NCBI GenBank assembly: GCA_023267855.1
Contig: JALNLN010000009.1
Location: forward strand, 1 to 64,000
DNA from: Candidatus Geocrenenecus dongiae
Lineage (GTDB): Archaea; Thermoproteota; Nitrososphaeria_A; Caldarchaeales; Wolframiiraptoraceae
Length of the DNA stretch: 64,000 nucleotides
Direction of reading: 5' to 3'
Below are positions 39,454 to 47,359 of this stretch, one piece after another; position 1 is the stretch's first letter, and each line of letters begins with the position of its first letter. The notes beneath the pieces were generated by a model, which searched no databases, was not told the origin of the DNA, and saw nothing but the letters and a program-made list of their open reading frames with translations. A program made the translations under genes and the position numbers.

Positions 39454-40680
39454 ATGGTTGCTGATATAATTGTTAGGAATGCTTTTCTGAGAAGGTATGG
39501 AAGAATATGTGATATTTCCATCACGGATGGTAGAATAGTTGAGATAGGGAAGGTGGATGAAAGAGCAGAACTAGAGATAGACGCTGAGGGAAAACTTGTT
39601 ACAGAATCTTTTGTGAACCCCCATCTACATCTATGTAAGGTTTACACTTTTCCAACTATAGGTGAGGAGGCTTTAAAGTATTATCATGGGGGAATAATGG
39701 GCGGTGCCATGACAGCGATAGAGGTTGCGTCAAAGATTAAGGAGAGATACCATGAGAGCTGGATATATGAGAACGCTAAGAAGGCTATTCTAGAAGCTTT
39801 GAAACATGGATGTACACATATCCGTGCATTCGTAGATACCGATACGAAAGCAAAACTTGAAGGTGTGAAAGCTATCTTGAAGCTTAAAGAAGAATTCAAA
39901 AACATTCTGACCATTAAGGTTACTGCTTTTCCGCAAGATGGAGTCGTAAGAGATCCTGGTTCAGAAGAATTTGTTTGGAAAGCAGTTGAAATGGGATGTG
40001 ATGAAGTTGGAGGAATACCTTGGATAGAATATACTGAAGAAGACTCACGTCTCCATATAGATAAAATGTTTGAGATAGCTAAAAGATACAATAAAGATGT
40101 TGCTATGCTTACAGATGATGCAGGAGATCCATCACTGAGAACTACTGAAATGCTTGCAGTAAAAGCTATTAAAGAAGGATGGGTCAGCAAGGTGACGGCG
40201 TGTCATGCTAGGGCTATGCAACTTTATCCTGAACCATACTTTAGAAAATTAGTATATCTATTAAAGAAGGCTGATATGAGCATAGTTTCCGATCCCCATA
40301 CAGGCCCACTTCATGCAAGAGTTAGAGATCTAGTATCTCATGGAGTGAATGTAGCATTAGGACAGGATGATATAGCTGATGCCTACTATCCTTACGGTAG
40401 AAACAAGATGCTTGAAGTAGCGTTCATCAATTCTCACATACTATGGATGACGAGTCCAGCCGATATGGACATGCTTTACGATATGATAACAGTAAGAGCA
40501 GCGAAAGCTATGAATATAAGAAACCATGTATTAGAAGAAGGAAACATTGCAAACATTGTAGTTCTTAATGCTAGATCGGTTTATGAAGCTATCTGGTTTC
40601 AAGCAGAACCATTATACGTTATTAGTAATGGAAGACTAGTGGTAGAGAATGAAGAAAAAACAATCTTCCATATTAAGTAA
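39454..40680 (+). CDS. Amidohydrolase, cytosine-deaminase-like family
   Basis: FVNPHLHLCKVYTFP, THIRAFVDTD, TACHARAM, GQDDIADAYYPYGRNKMLEVAF. Confidence 0.8.
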   Translation: MVADIIVRNAFLRRYGRICDISITDGRIVEIGKVDERAELEIDAEGKLVTESFVNPHLHLCKVYTFPTIGEEALKYYHGGIMGGAMTAIEVASKIKERYHESWIYENAKKAILEALKHGCTHIRAFVDTDTKAKLEGVKAILKLKEEFKNILTIKVTAFPQDGVVRDPGSEEFVWKAVEMGCDEVGGIPWIEYTEEDSRLHIDKMFEIAKRYNKDVAMLTDDAGDPSLRTTEMLAVKAIKEGWVSKVTACHARAMQLYPEPYFRKLVYLLKKADMSIVSDPHTGPLHARVRDLVSHGVNVALGQDDIADAYYPYGRNKMLEVAFINSHILWMTSPADMDMLYDMITVRAAKAMNIRNHVLEEGNIANIVVLNARSVYEAIWFQAEPLYVISNGRLVVENEEKTIFHIK

Positions 40681-40771
40681 TGGTAAATTAAGATGTCTAA
40701 CATCCTAGACATTTTCCGTCAGCATAATCTTACACTATCTTAATCTTACGAATACTTATTATCTCGAAAAC

Positions 40772-41632
40772 ATGATATTATGCTTAAACTATATATCATG
40801 CTTTTCTAGATTATTTATCGGAGTGGGTATTGATCCGTATGTTCCAGAGCAGATAAGAGATTATTTTGAATCAATATCTGGATTAAAATCTTCTATTCGA
40901 GGCAGCTTCCTCTACTACCATAATAGAGACACTATCGTACTGGTTGGTTATCCAATCATAGGTGAATTTAGAGAAGAAGAGTTTGTAGAAGTTTTAGAAA
41001 AGCTTAGGTTGGATGTTAGAGGAAGGCTGGTCGTGATAGCTCCGAAGCTTCCTTCTATCTTTACTTTTGAAAATGTGAAGAAGGATAGTTATTTTAGAGT
41101 TAAGCTTCCATTAGTGCTTAAAAGTAAGAAGTTGAGGTATATGGTTTCTAGAGCTGAGAGAGATCTAGTTATAGAAGTTGGCAGATCCTTATCTAGAGAA
41201 CATTTTAACTTGGTGAACATTTTTCTTAGTAGGAGTGGTGTTGAAGAATACATGAAGTTCGTTTGTAGTAGGCTTGACAGGTATCTAGCAAGTTCCCAGA
41301 CAGCTTATGTAATAAATGCTTACAACAAGTCTGGTAGACTAATCGGCTTTGATATAGTAGATTTCGCCTCCACTAGATACTCTTTCTACATGTTTAATTT
41401 TATCGACAGAGGGGAAGGATATGTTCCAGGTGTTTCAGATATACTATTCTATAAACTTGTACAGTTATCTCAAGAGTATGGGAAACAGTACGTGAATATG
41501 GGCTTAGGAGTGAATGAGGGAGTTAGGAAGTTTAAGCTGAAGTGGGGGGCAGAAGAATTTTTACCCTATTTTTATGGAGAGATTACAAAAAAGAAACTTG
41601 TAGATTTATTTGAATTTTTCCTGAGGTTTTGA
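40772..41632 (+). CDS. GNAT/FemAB-like protein of unknown function
   Basis: AYNKSGRLIGFDIVDFAS ... SDILFYKLVQLSQEYGKQYVNMGLGVNEGVRKFKLKWGAEEFLPYFYGEI. Confidence 0.4.
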   Translation: MILCLNYISCFSRLFIGVGIDPYVPEQIRDYFESISGLKSSIRGSFLYYHNRDTIVLVGYPIIGEFREEEFVEVLEKLRLDVRGRLVVIAPKLPSIFTFENVKKDSYFRVKLPLVLKSKKLRYMVSRAERDLVIEVGRSLSREHFNLVNIFLSRSGVEEYMKFVCSRLDRYLASSQTAYVINAYNKSGRLIGFDIVDFASTRYSFYMFNFIDRGEGYVPGVSDILFYKLVQLSQEYGKQYVNMGLGVNEGVRKFKLKWGAEEFLPYFYGEITKKKLVDLFEFFLRF

Positions 41633-41639
41633 AAGTTTT

Positions 41640-41819
41640 TCACTTTCTCCCAGATTTGAATTGTGTATAATGGCAGTTTCCACAGTAGTATCTATCTTCA
41701 TGGTCAGCCATGATGTATCCTTCACCACATCTTGGACAGAACACAACATTCTTCACGATCTTCCCATCTTTAATAGAATACTTCTTCCATAGACTAGCTT
41801 GCTTTCCCAACTTTCCCAC
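41640..41819 (-). CDS. 30S ribosomal protein S27ae
   Basis: 59-aa ORF below the track cutoff: VGKLGKQASLWKKYSIKDGKIVKNVVFCPRCGEGYIMADHEDRYYCGNCHYTQFKSGRK; overlaps 3' end of S24e. Confidence 0.85.
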   Translation of the reverse strand: MGKLGKQASLWKKYSIKDGKIVKNVVFCPRCGEGYIMADHEDRYYCGNCHYTQFKSGRK

Positions 41820-42108
41820 CTTCTAACGGTATAGCTGAATGTTTCTTTAATATATGCTTAGGCTCAAATCTCTTTACGTATTCCACACTATCGTATATGT
41901 GGGCATGTACTCTTGCTTTCAAAGATCCAAATAAGTTGATTATCTTGCATACAACAATTCTTTCTGGAGGTACACCATACTGGTTTGCGAGAAACTCAAC
42001 AATATCTTGACGTTTCGGTGTAGAGGAATCGAAAGAGATTATGAATTCCAGCTCTCTCCTATTAAGTAGCTTATTGTACCAGTCTCTCACTACCTCCACC
42101 ACCTTCAC
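41794..42108 (-). CDS. 30S ribosomal protein S24e
   Basis: NKLLNRRELEFIISFDSSTPKRQDIVEFLANQYGVPPERIVVCKIINLFGSLKARVHAHIYDS. Confidence 0.88.
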   Translation of the reverse strand: MKVVEVVRDWYNKLLNRRELEFIISFDSSTPKRQDIVEFLANQYGVPPERIVVCKIINLFGSLKARVHAHIYDSVEYVKRFEPKHILKKHSAIPLEGGKVGKAS

Positions 42109-42162
42109 TCCTTTAAACCTCCCGGTTCTTAAATATATAGAATCTTCCCTTATTTTTTATGT

Positions 42163-42573
42163 TTATGAAGATTGTGGTATTAGTATTGCATTTATCTGGG
42201 CTATAGCTTCACTTATAGTATTTCCTCTAACTGTTTTTCTTTTTCTAAGTCCTTTTTTCTTTCTTTTGAGCCTACGTTTCTTCTTTTTTGATGCTGGCTT
42301 TTCTCTTGGATGAAATCCAACTCCACCCGATAGTAGTATTCTTACTTTTCTAGGTCCACTAACATCCGGTCTCATAGGAAATCCATCACGATCTGTTCCA
42401 CCAGTTATCTTTATCTTATATCCCTTGTATCCAATTATAGATCCATCTATCTCATCTCCAATCTTCTTTCCTATGAAGAGTTGGAAGACCCTGGGTTCGA
42501 GTACGATAGTCTTGGCCGTACCATCAGCTGGATTTGAGAGTACTAGTTTTGGAGCAGCAGCTTTCTCAGACAT
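42163..42573 (-). CDS. 30S ribosomal protein S6e
   Basis: LVLSNPADGTAKTIVLE, GYKIKITGGTDRDGFPMRPDVSGPRKVRILLSGGVGFHP. Confidence 0.95.
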   Translation of the reverse strand: MSEKAAAPKLVLSNPADGTAKTIVLEPRVFQLFIGKKIGDEIDGSIIGYKGYKIKITGGTDRDGFPMRPDVSGPRKVRILLSGGVGFHPREKPASKKKKRRLKRKKKGLRKRKTVRGNTISEAIAQINAILIPQSS

Positions 42574-42619
42574 CTAGTGATAATCGTTTTCCTCTACTAT
42601 ATAACTTCTTATTGGCTAG

Positions 42620-42811
42620 CTAAGACTCAAGCTCTCTGATCTTCTTCTCTATAGTGAAGAACTTAAGCTTGCTTGGGTTTGAGCCTAGCCTTCTAGAGAT
42701 TCTAAACATGTAATTGTTCTGACACTCCACCTTGAACTCCCTGCATCCCAGACCAAGTTCAACGTAAAGTCGGTCCAACATATGCTTATATTCCTTCTCA
42801 TACCTCTCCAC
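42620..42811 (-). CDS. Small protein of unknown function (63 aa from GTG 42811; track start 42886)
   Basis: VERYEKEYKHMLDRLYVELGLGCREFKVECQNNYMFRISRRLGSNPSKLKFFTIEKKIRELES; TATA-like TTATATAT just upstream. Confidence 0.4.
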   Translation of the reverse strand: MERYEKEYKHMLDRLYVELGLGCREFKVECQNNYMFRISRRLGSNPSKLKFFTIEKKIRELES

Positions 42812-42882
42812 TCTAAAAGAGAGGGATATATAACTTATAAAAATGATAAAATACATAAAGGATTCATAATTTATCATCATTG

Positions 42883-43082
42883 TCACTTTATATGCCTAAT
42901 AACATCGTTTATCAAATATTCTATCACATCTACCACCATTCTCCAGAATACTTCACCGTCAAGCAGTATATCTTTAGCAGTCTCTAAGACTTCCAAATCC
43001 GCTCATCCATTAGCTCAACCCTCAATCGTCCAGCACCATACAGTACATCTTCTCCTGTAATCTCAATTGCTACATCATACAT
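42883..43082 (-). pseudogene. Small gene interrupted by a one-base frameshift
   Basis: MYDVAIEITGEDVLYGAGRLRVELMDER in one frame continues as DLEVLETAKDILLDGEVFWRMVVDVIEYLINDVIRHIK in another. Confidence 0.45.
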
Positions 43083-43323
43083 ATATTACTAGAGGTATGA
43101 TCAATATCTATTTTCAGCCTACTCTACAATTCTTTTATCTAAGATCATGATCATATAGTCATTGATGAATTTGCTGAGTACTTGGATAATCAATTGTGGT
43201 GAATATATGAGATTGGTGATTGGTTTTCCATTTATTCTGCTGTATCTAGGAATATTCTTCTTCACGATATCCGTCATACTATACGGAATATACGCCATAA
43301 CGAATGATTGGAGATGATGTATA

Positions 43324-43785
43324 TTGACTAACACTACTGGTATCAGAATTGTTTTTGTCGATACTGCAAACAATTCTAGAAATCATTGTTGCTACGACCC
43401 TATTGGGGATAAGTTCTTCGAGGTTGAGAGTCTCATAGAGTTAGAAGGTTATGATGAAGTATATCTGGATTCATCGATATTCCAAAATATGTGGAGTGAG
43501 ATAGGAGAGCTTATAAGGAATGGTAGAAGAGTATTCTACTTTAGGAGACCGTGGAAGTGGAGAGAGCTGAGAAGCAAATTCGCTAAAGAATTAAAAGAGA
43601 GATTCGGTAAAAAGAAGACAGATTTTGGAGATGCCTACATTTTATCGAAGATTCCTAGAAGCTGGAAATGGTTTAGAGAGATAACACCAATCGATGTCGA
43701 GATAAAACCATTACTGACATTAGAGAAAGCCTACTACAAAAACTATCAGAGATTACTGAAGTTAAAGGTGTTGATAGAGATATAG
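43324..43785 (+). CDS. IS110-like DEDD recombinase, N-terminal RuvC-like part
   Basis: IRIVFVDTANN, EVYLDSSIFQNMWSEIGELIRNGRRVFYFRRP, KKTDFGDAYIL (IS110 KTDxxDA motif); TTG start. Confidence 0.6.
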   Translation: MTNTTGIRIVFVDTANNSRNHCCYDPIGDKFFEVESLIELEGYDEVYLDSSIFQNMWSEIGELIRNGRRVFYFRRPWKWRELRSKFAKELKERFGKKKTDFGDAYILSKIPRSWKWFREITPIDVEIKPLLTLEKAYYKNYQRLLKLKVLIEI

Positions 43786-43808
43786 GTGAAGTAAGAAACA
43801 GGATATCA

Positions 43809-44183
43809 ATGATACGTAGTAGAGTTGTGGAGAAGGCTAAAGAGATTATACCGATGTTCGATGAAATCTATAGAAGGTTAGGATTGGATGGAAATGACGT
43901 TAACGGATTATACGGTTTAGTTGGCGTACTGGTATATCTCGGATGGCCGAAGATTGTGATACCATACCACTACTCACTAAGATTCCTTGGATTATACAAA
44001 GCAAAAAATGATAGAGCTAGAAGGTTTAAGCATGTACAGGGGAACTGTAGAAGACTCTTCCAAATACTCACTGAAGCAATTGTAAAGAAGAGAAGTAAAC
44101 AATGGCCACCAAAACTAAGAGATCAAAGAAAGCTACTAAGAGAGTTGATCCATCTACTACAAGAGATTAAGGGGCCTGCCTGA
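43809..44183 (+). CDS. IS110-like recombinase, C-terminal (Transposase_20-like) part in shifted frame
   Basis: GLYGLVGVLVYLGWPKIVIPYHYSLRFLGL...GNCRRLFQILTEAI resembles GIGxxTAxxLLAEIGDxxRFxxxxxLAAYLGL...GNxxLRRxLxxAA; same frame is open back past 43683. Confidence 0.5.
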   Translation: MIRSRVVEKAKEIIPMFDEIYRRLGLDGNDVNGLYGLVGVLVYLGWPKIVIPYHYSLRFLGLYKAKNDRARRFKHVQGNCRRLFQILTEAIVKKRSKQWPPKLRDQRKLLRELIHLLQEIKGPA

Positions 44184-44312
44184 GAGCTGGAGCAAAAAAC
44201 CAGGCTGGTCTGTTCTAGTTTAGCGCTCAGGTAGGCTTCTTGGAGTCTACCGTGCAGTCTGCTACTATATGGTGCCGCTGGGTTGCTTAAACAGCTTTCA
44301 GGTAGCCCCCAC
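44171..44312. ncRNA. GC-rich double-hairpin structured RNA candidate
   Basis: 11-bp stem 44174-44184/44226-44236 and a second stem 44242-44251/44301-44310; markedly GC-rich versus AT-rich surroundings; strand not resolved. Confidence 0.45.
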
Positions 44313-44354
44313 CTCCACTTTTTATTCTTGATTGAAACTTACATGGTCCCAAAA

Positions 44355-44362
44355 TATATAAA
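44355..44362 (-). promoter_or_regulatory. Archaeal TATA-like box
   Basis: Minus strand TTTATATA about 45 nt upstream of the hairpin region. Confidence 0.4.
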
Positions 44363-44398
44363 CTAGCACGTATTTTACTTCTATCTTTCTTGTTCCCT

Positions 44399-46189
44399 TC
44401 ATCTTGCCCATAGAGGGTTCTGTGAACGTTTAATCTCAACTATCTCATTTAAAGTCTTCCTCGAGTTTTCGTCTAACATATCGTTGTATTCTTTTAGAAG
44501 TAACCTTGCATCTTGTTCAGGTATCGCTGTATAAAGTATCTCACCTTCTCTTACATGTCTACCGATTACAGGCTCTTTCATAGAGATTGCTACTTTCAGA
44601 CCTGCTTTAGCTTCTGGGATACTTTGACCTCTATCTTGTATCTGAGATATCGTTCCAACAATCTTGCCTTTAACATTCATCAACTGGTATCTAGGCTTAA
44701 TGATTCCTGAAATTACTTCTACACCTACTATCGCAGGTTCGCTTCTCCTAAAAACGTATCCCTCCATTATCTTTATCTTACCTGGCTTTACTAGGGATTC
44801 AAATGTTTTTAATCTCTTCATAGTTGTTTCTTTCTCAACCCATTCTAAGTAAGCGTTTACGAGCCTAAAGAGTACTGAGTCCTTGAATATTCTAATACCT
44901 TTACTGTTTGCTTCAACTTCTAGATCTGGATCTATTTTAACGTTGAATGCAAGCACTACTCCTTTTAATTCATCTTTCATTCTAACTATCTCTGCTTCGA
45001 CTATATCTCTCTTGCTCACTTCTCCTATATCTGCTCTCCTAATAGGTACACCTCTTTCTCTAAGATATAGCATGGCTGCTTCTAGCGAACCAAGAGTATC
45101 TGCTTTTATAACAACACCTATTTTGTCTGTACTTATGATTATATCCTGTACCTCGCTTTTTACTTTCTCCATTATCTCTTGTTCTTTCTCTGGGGATGGG
45201 ATAACGTATAATGGTGATCCTGCGAGGCATTTCTCTAAATCTTCTGCAACAATTTTTACACCTACAGCAGCTACAACATTCTCAACTCTCTTAAACCTAT
45301 CTCTAGGATCTCTCATTTCATCTAGAGGTTTAGGCATCAGTAATGCTTTAACACGTGTAGTGAAGGGGCCGTCTAAACCCATTAAAGCTATTCTATCACC
45401 AACTTTCAAGACCCCGTTATCTATGATAGCATTCACTGTATGTCCCAATCCTTCTTCCTCCATAACTTCTAGAACTACTCCTTCGGCTGGACCAGTTGAA
45501 AGTTTTAGTTTATCTGTCATGTATGCTTGTGCCAATCCTAAAAGTACTAAGAGTAGGTCTGGTATACCTTCACCTGTCTTAGCACTCACAGGTATTATGG
45601 CCAGAGTTTTCGTAAAATCTCTTATACGGGTGTATAGATCAGCTCTAAAACCATAGAAGGATAGTTCTCCAATCAGTTCGTAGATTCTTTTCTCAAGTTC
45701 TTCTTGAGTATACTTATTTTGGAGTTCGAAGGTCTTCGTGAAGGGAGCTAGCTCTCTCTGCTTCCATCCTGGAATTAAGTCAATTTTGTTGGCAGCTACA
45801 ACGAATGGTGTACGTCTAGATTTTAATAACTGTATGCATTCTCTCGTCTGCTCTTGTACACCTTGTATTATATCTATAACTAGTATTGCTAGATCTGCTA
45901 CCGATCCACCCCTCTTTCTAAGATTAGCGAATGCTGCGTGTCCAGGTGTATCTATGAAAAGTAGTCCAGGTATCTTCAGTTTCTCTATTTTCACTTCTCC
46001 TAGTAGAGTTCTACATGTTTCTATAACTGCATCGAGTGGGAAGAGGCTTGCACCTATGTGTTGGGTAATTCCACCTGCTTCTCTCATAGCAACCAAGGTA
46101 CCCCTCATCTTGTCTAGTAGAGATGTTTTACCATGATCTACGTGTCCTAGAACAACTACAATCGGCTGTCTTAAGTTAGCTGACAACAC
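44399..46189 (-). CDS. infB: Translation initiation factor IF-2 / aIF5B
   Basis: VLGHVDHGKTSLLDKMRGT, DTPGHAAF, NKIDLIPGW. Confidence 0.96.
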   Translation of the reverse strand: MLSANLRQPIVVVLGHVDHGKTSLLDKMRGTLVAMREAGGITQHIGASLFPLDAVIETCRTLLGEVKIEKLKIPGLLFIDTPGHAAFANLRKRGGSVADLAILVIDIIQGVQEQTRECIQLLKSRRTPFVVAANKIDLIPGWKQRELAPFTKTFELQNKYTQEELEKRIYELIGELSFYGFRADLYTRIRDFTKTLAIIPVSAKTGEGIPDLLLVLLGLAQAYMTDKLKLSTGPAEGVVLEVMEEEGLGHTVNAIIDNGVLKVGDRIALMGLDGPFTTRVKALLMPKPLDEMRDPRDRFKRVENVVAAVGVKIVAEDLEKCLAGSPLYVIPSPEKEQEIMEKVKSEVQDIIISTDKIGVVIKADTLGSLEAAMLYLRERGVPIRRADIGEVSKRDIVEAEIVRMKDELKGVVLAFNVKIDPDLEVEANSKGIRIFKDSVLFRLVNAYLEWVEKETTMKRLKTFESLVKPGKIKIMEGYVFRRSEPAIVGVEVISGIIKPRYQLMNVKGKIVGTISQIQDRGQSIPEAKAGLKVAISMKEPVIGRHVREGEILYTAIPEQDARLLLKEYNDMLDENSRKTLNEIVEIKRSQNPLWAR

Positions 46190-46294
46190 TCTTCCCTAAC
46201 AAATAGAAGAATGTAAACTATGTTAAAACCCTTACTTAAACTCTAAATATCTTTCAATAAAGAGCTAAATTCACAGTAAAGTTTCTGAGAAACT

Positions 46295-47287
46295 CTATTT
46301 AAGAATCTCTACGTCTTCTCTTGGTTTAAAGTTCTCCGGCTTGTAGTATGGTTCTCTAAGTTTAATAGCTTCTATAAACAATTTCTCTATCTCTCCATCA
46401 TCTGCACCCATCCTCATCGGTGTTAAGAAATCTACTAGGTTTTCATCTGTCATAAGACATGGCTTGAATCTTCCATCATGTGTTATACGTATTCTATCAT
46501 CACTCATACAGAAGTGGGGGCCGCTTAAAGGTCTAACAATCTCTATCCATATGTTGTTAGGCAGTAGGTATTGTTTCCTTTTATGTAGAGATCTCGTAAT
46601 AATTTTTAATGCTTCTTTCTCAAATCTATCTTCAAGATCTTTTAAATTGTAATAATATTTCTGGAAGAAGCTTCTGTCAGTCAGCCCTTCTTCTACTAGC
46701 TCGATTAACTGGAGTATAACTTTACCGTTGAAGCTTCCAGCGAAATCTATCATTCTATCTATTTCATCATCATTGACTCCCTTCATGACTACTACATTTA
46801 GTTTTACTGGATCTAATCCAGCTTCTACAGCAGCTCTTATAGCGTCTACAGTATACTCATATCTAGTTTTAGAAGATTTCTGGGAGAGACCAGTTATCCA
46901 GCAATACTTCTTTTCATCTAGCGTGTGGAGACTTATATTTACTCTCATCAACCCAGCTTTCCTAAGCTTCTTTGCGAGTGAGACTAAACGTGTACCATTT
47001 GTAGTCATAGCGAGATCCGATAAACCTAATCTTCCAAGTCTCTTAACTATTTCAAGTATATCTGATCTAAGCATAGGCTCTCCTCCCGTCAGCTTTACTT
47101 TATCAACACCATATTTGTAGAGTATCTTAACTATCTTCTCAATTTCTTCAGGATTCATGATTGTGTCCTCATGTTCCAACACACCTTCCATATGGCAGAA
47201 TACACATCTAAAATTACATCTATAGCTGGGGGTTAAAGATATCCTGACACCTCTAACCAGTCTCCCATAACGATCAATTATCTTCAA
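46295..47287 (-). CDS. moaA: Radical SAM GTP 3',8-cyclase (MoaA) family protein
   Basis: SLTPSYRCNFRCVFCHMEG, LTGGEPMLRSDI, C-terminal HFCMSDDRIRITHDGRFKPCL. Confidence 0.8.
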   Translation of the reverse strand: MKIIDRYGRLVRGVRISLTPSYRCNFRCVFCHMEGVLEHEDTIMNPEEIEKIVKILYKYGVDKVKLTGGEPMLRSDILEIVKRLGRLGLSDLAMTTNGTRLVSLAKKLRKAGLMRVNISLHTLDEKKYCWITGLSQKSSKTRYEYTVDAIRAAVEAGLDPVKLNVVVMKGVNDDEIDRMIDFAGSFNGKVILQLIELVEEGLTDRSFFQKYYYNLKDLEDRFEKEALKIITRSLHKRKQYLLPNNIWIEIVRPLSGPHFCMSDDRIRITHDGRFKPCLMTDENLVDFLTPMRMGADDGEIEKLFIEAIKLREPYYKPENFKPREDVEILK

Positions 47288-47359
47288 GAAGCTCTCTACC
47301 CAACTCTATTAAAGGAAAGGGAAGAACTACTTAATCTATTTTAATTATCTAATCTAAAT

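Larger units (their letters stand above)
43324..44323 (+). mobile_element. Probable IS110-family-like element or remnant (two ORFs plus downstream structured DNA/RNA); boundaries uncertain
   Basis: Recombinase-like ORFs between aIF5B and the S6e gene, followed by hairpins and a T5 tract at 44319-44323. Confidence 0.45.

Noticed and set aside
42488-42500. Possible tRNA T-arm (gggttcgag)
   Set aside because: Lies in the S6e coding sequence with no cloverleaf around it; no tRNA or rRNA genes were recognised in the window.
43119-43373. 84-aa minus-strand ORF
   Set aside because: Overlaps the start of the recombinase-like gene on the opposite strand and has no recognisable motif.
43735-43770. 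Canonical -1 slippery heptamer for the IS110-like ORF1/ORF2 junction
   Set aside because: The nearest candidate, C AAA AAC at 43737-43743, is not a true X XXY YYZ heptamer; a decay frameshift or sequencing indel is equally possible.
44171-44312. H/ACA guide RNA interpretation of the double hairpin
   Set aside because: No convincing ANA/ACA box directly 3' of either stem and no clear kink-turn on either strand; kept only as an untested alternative.
44171-44312. SRP RNA or RNase P RNA
   Set aside because: Too short and lacks recognisable conserved cores such as GGAAG/GCAGCC of the SRP S domain or the RNase P core motifs.
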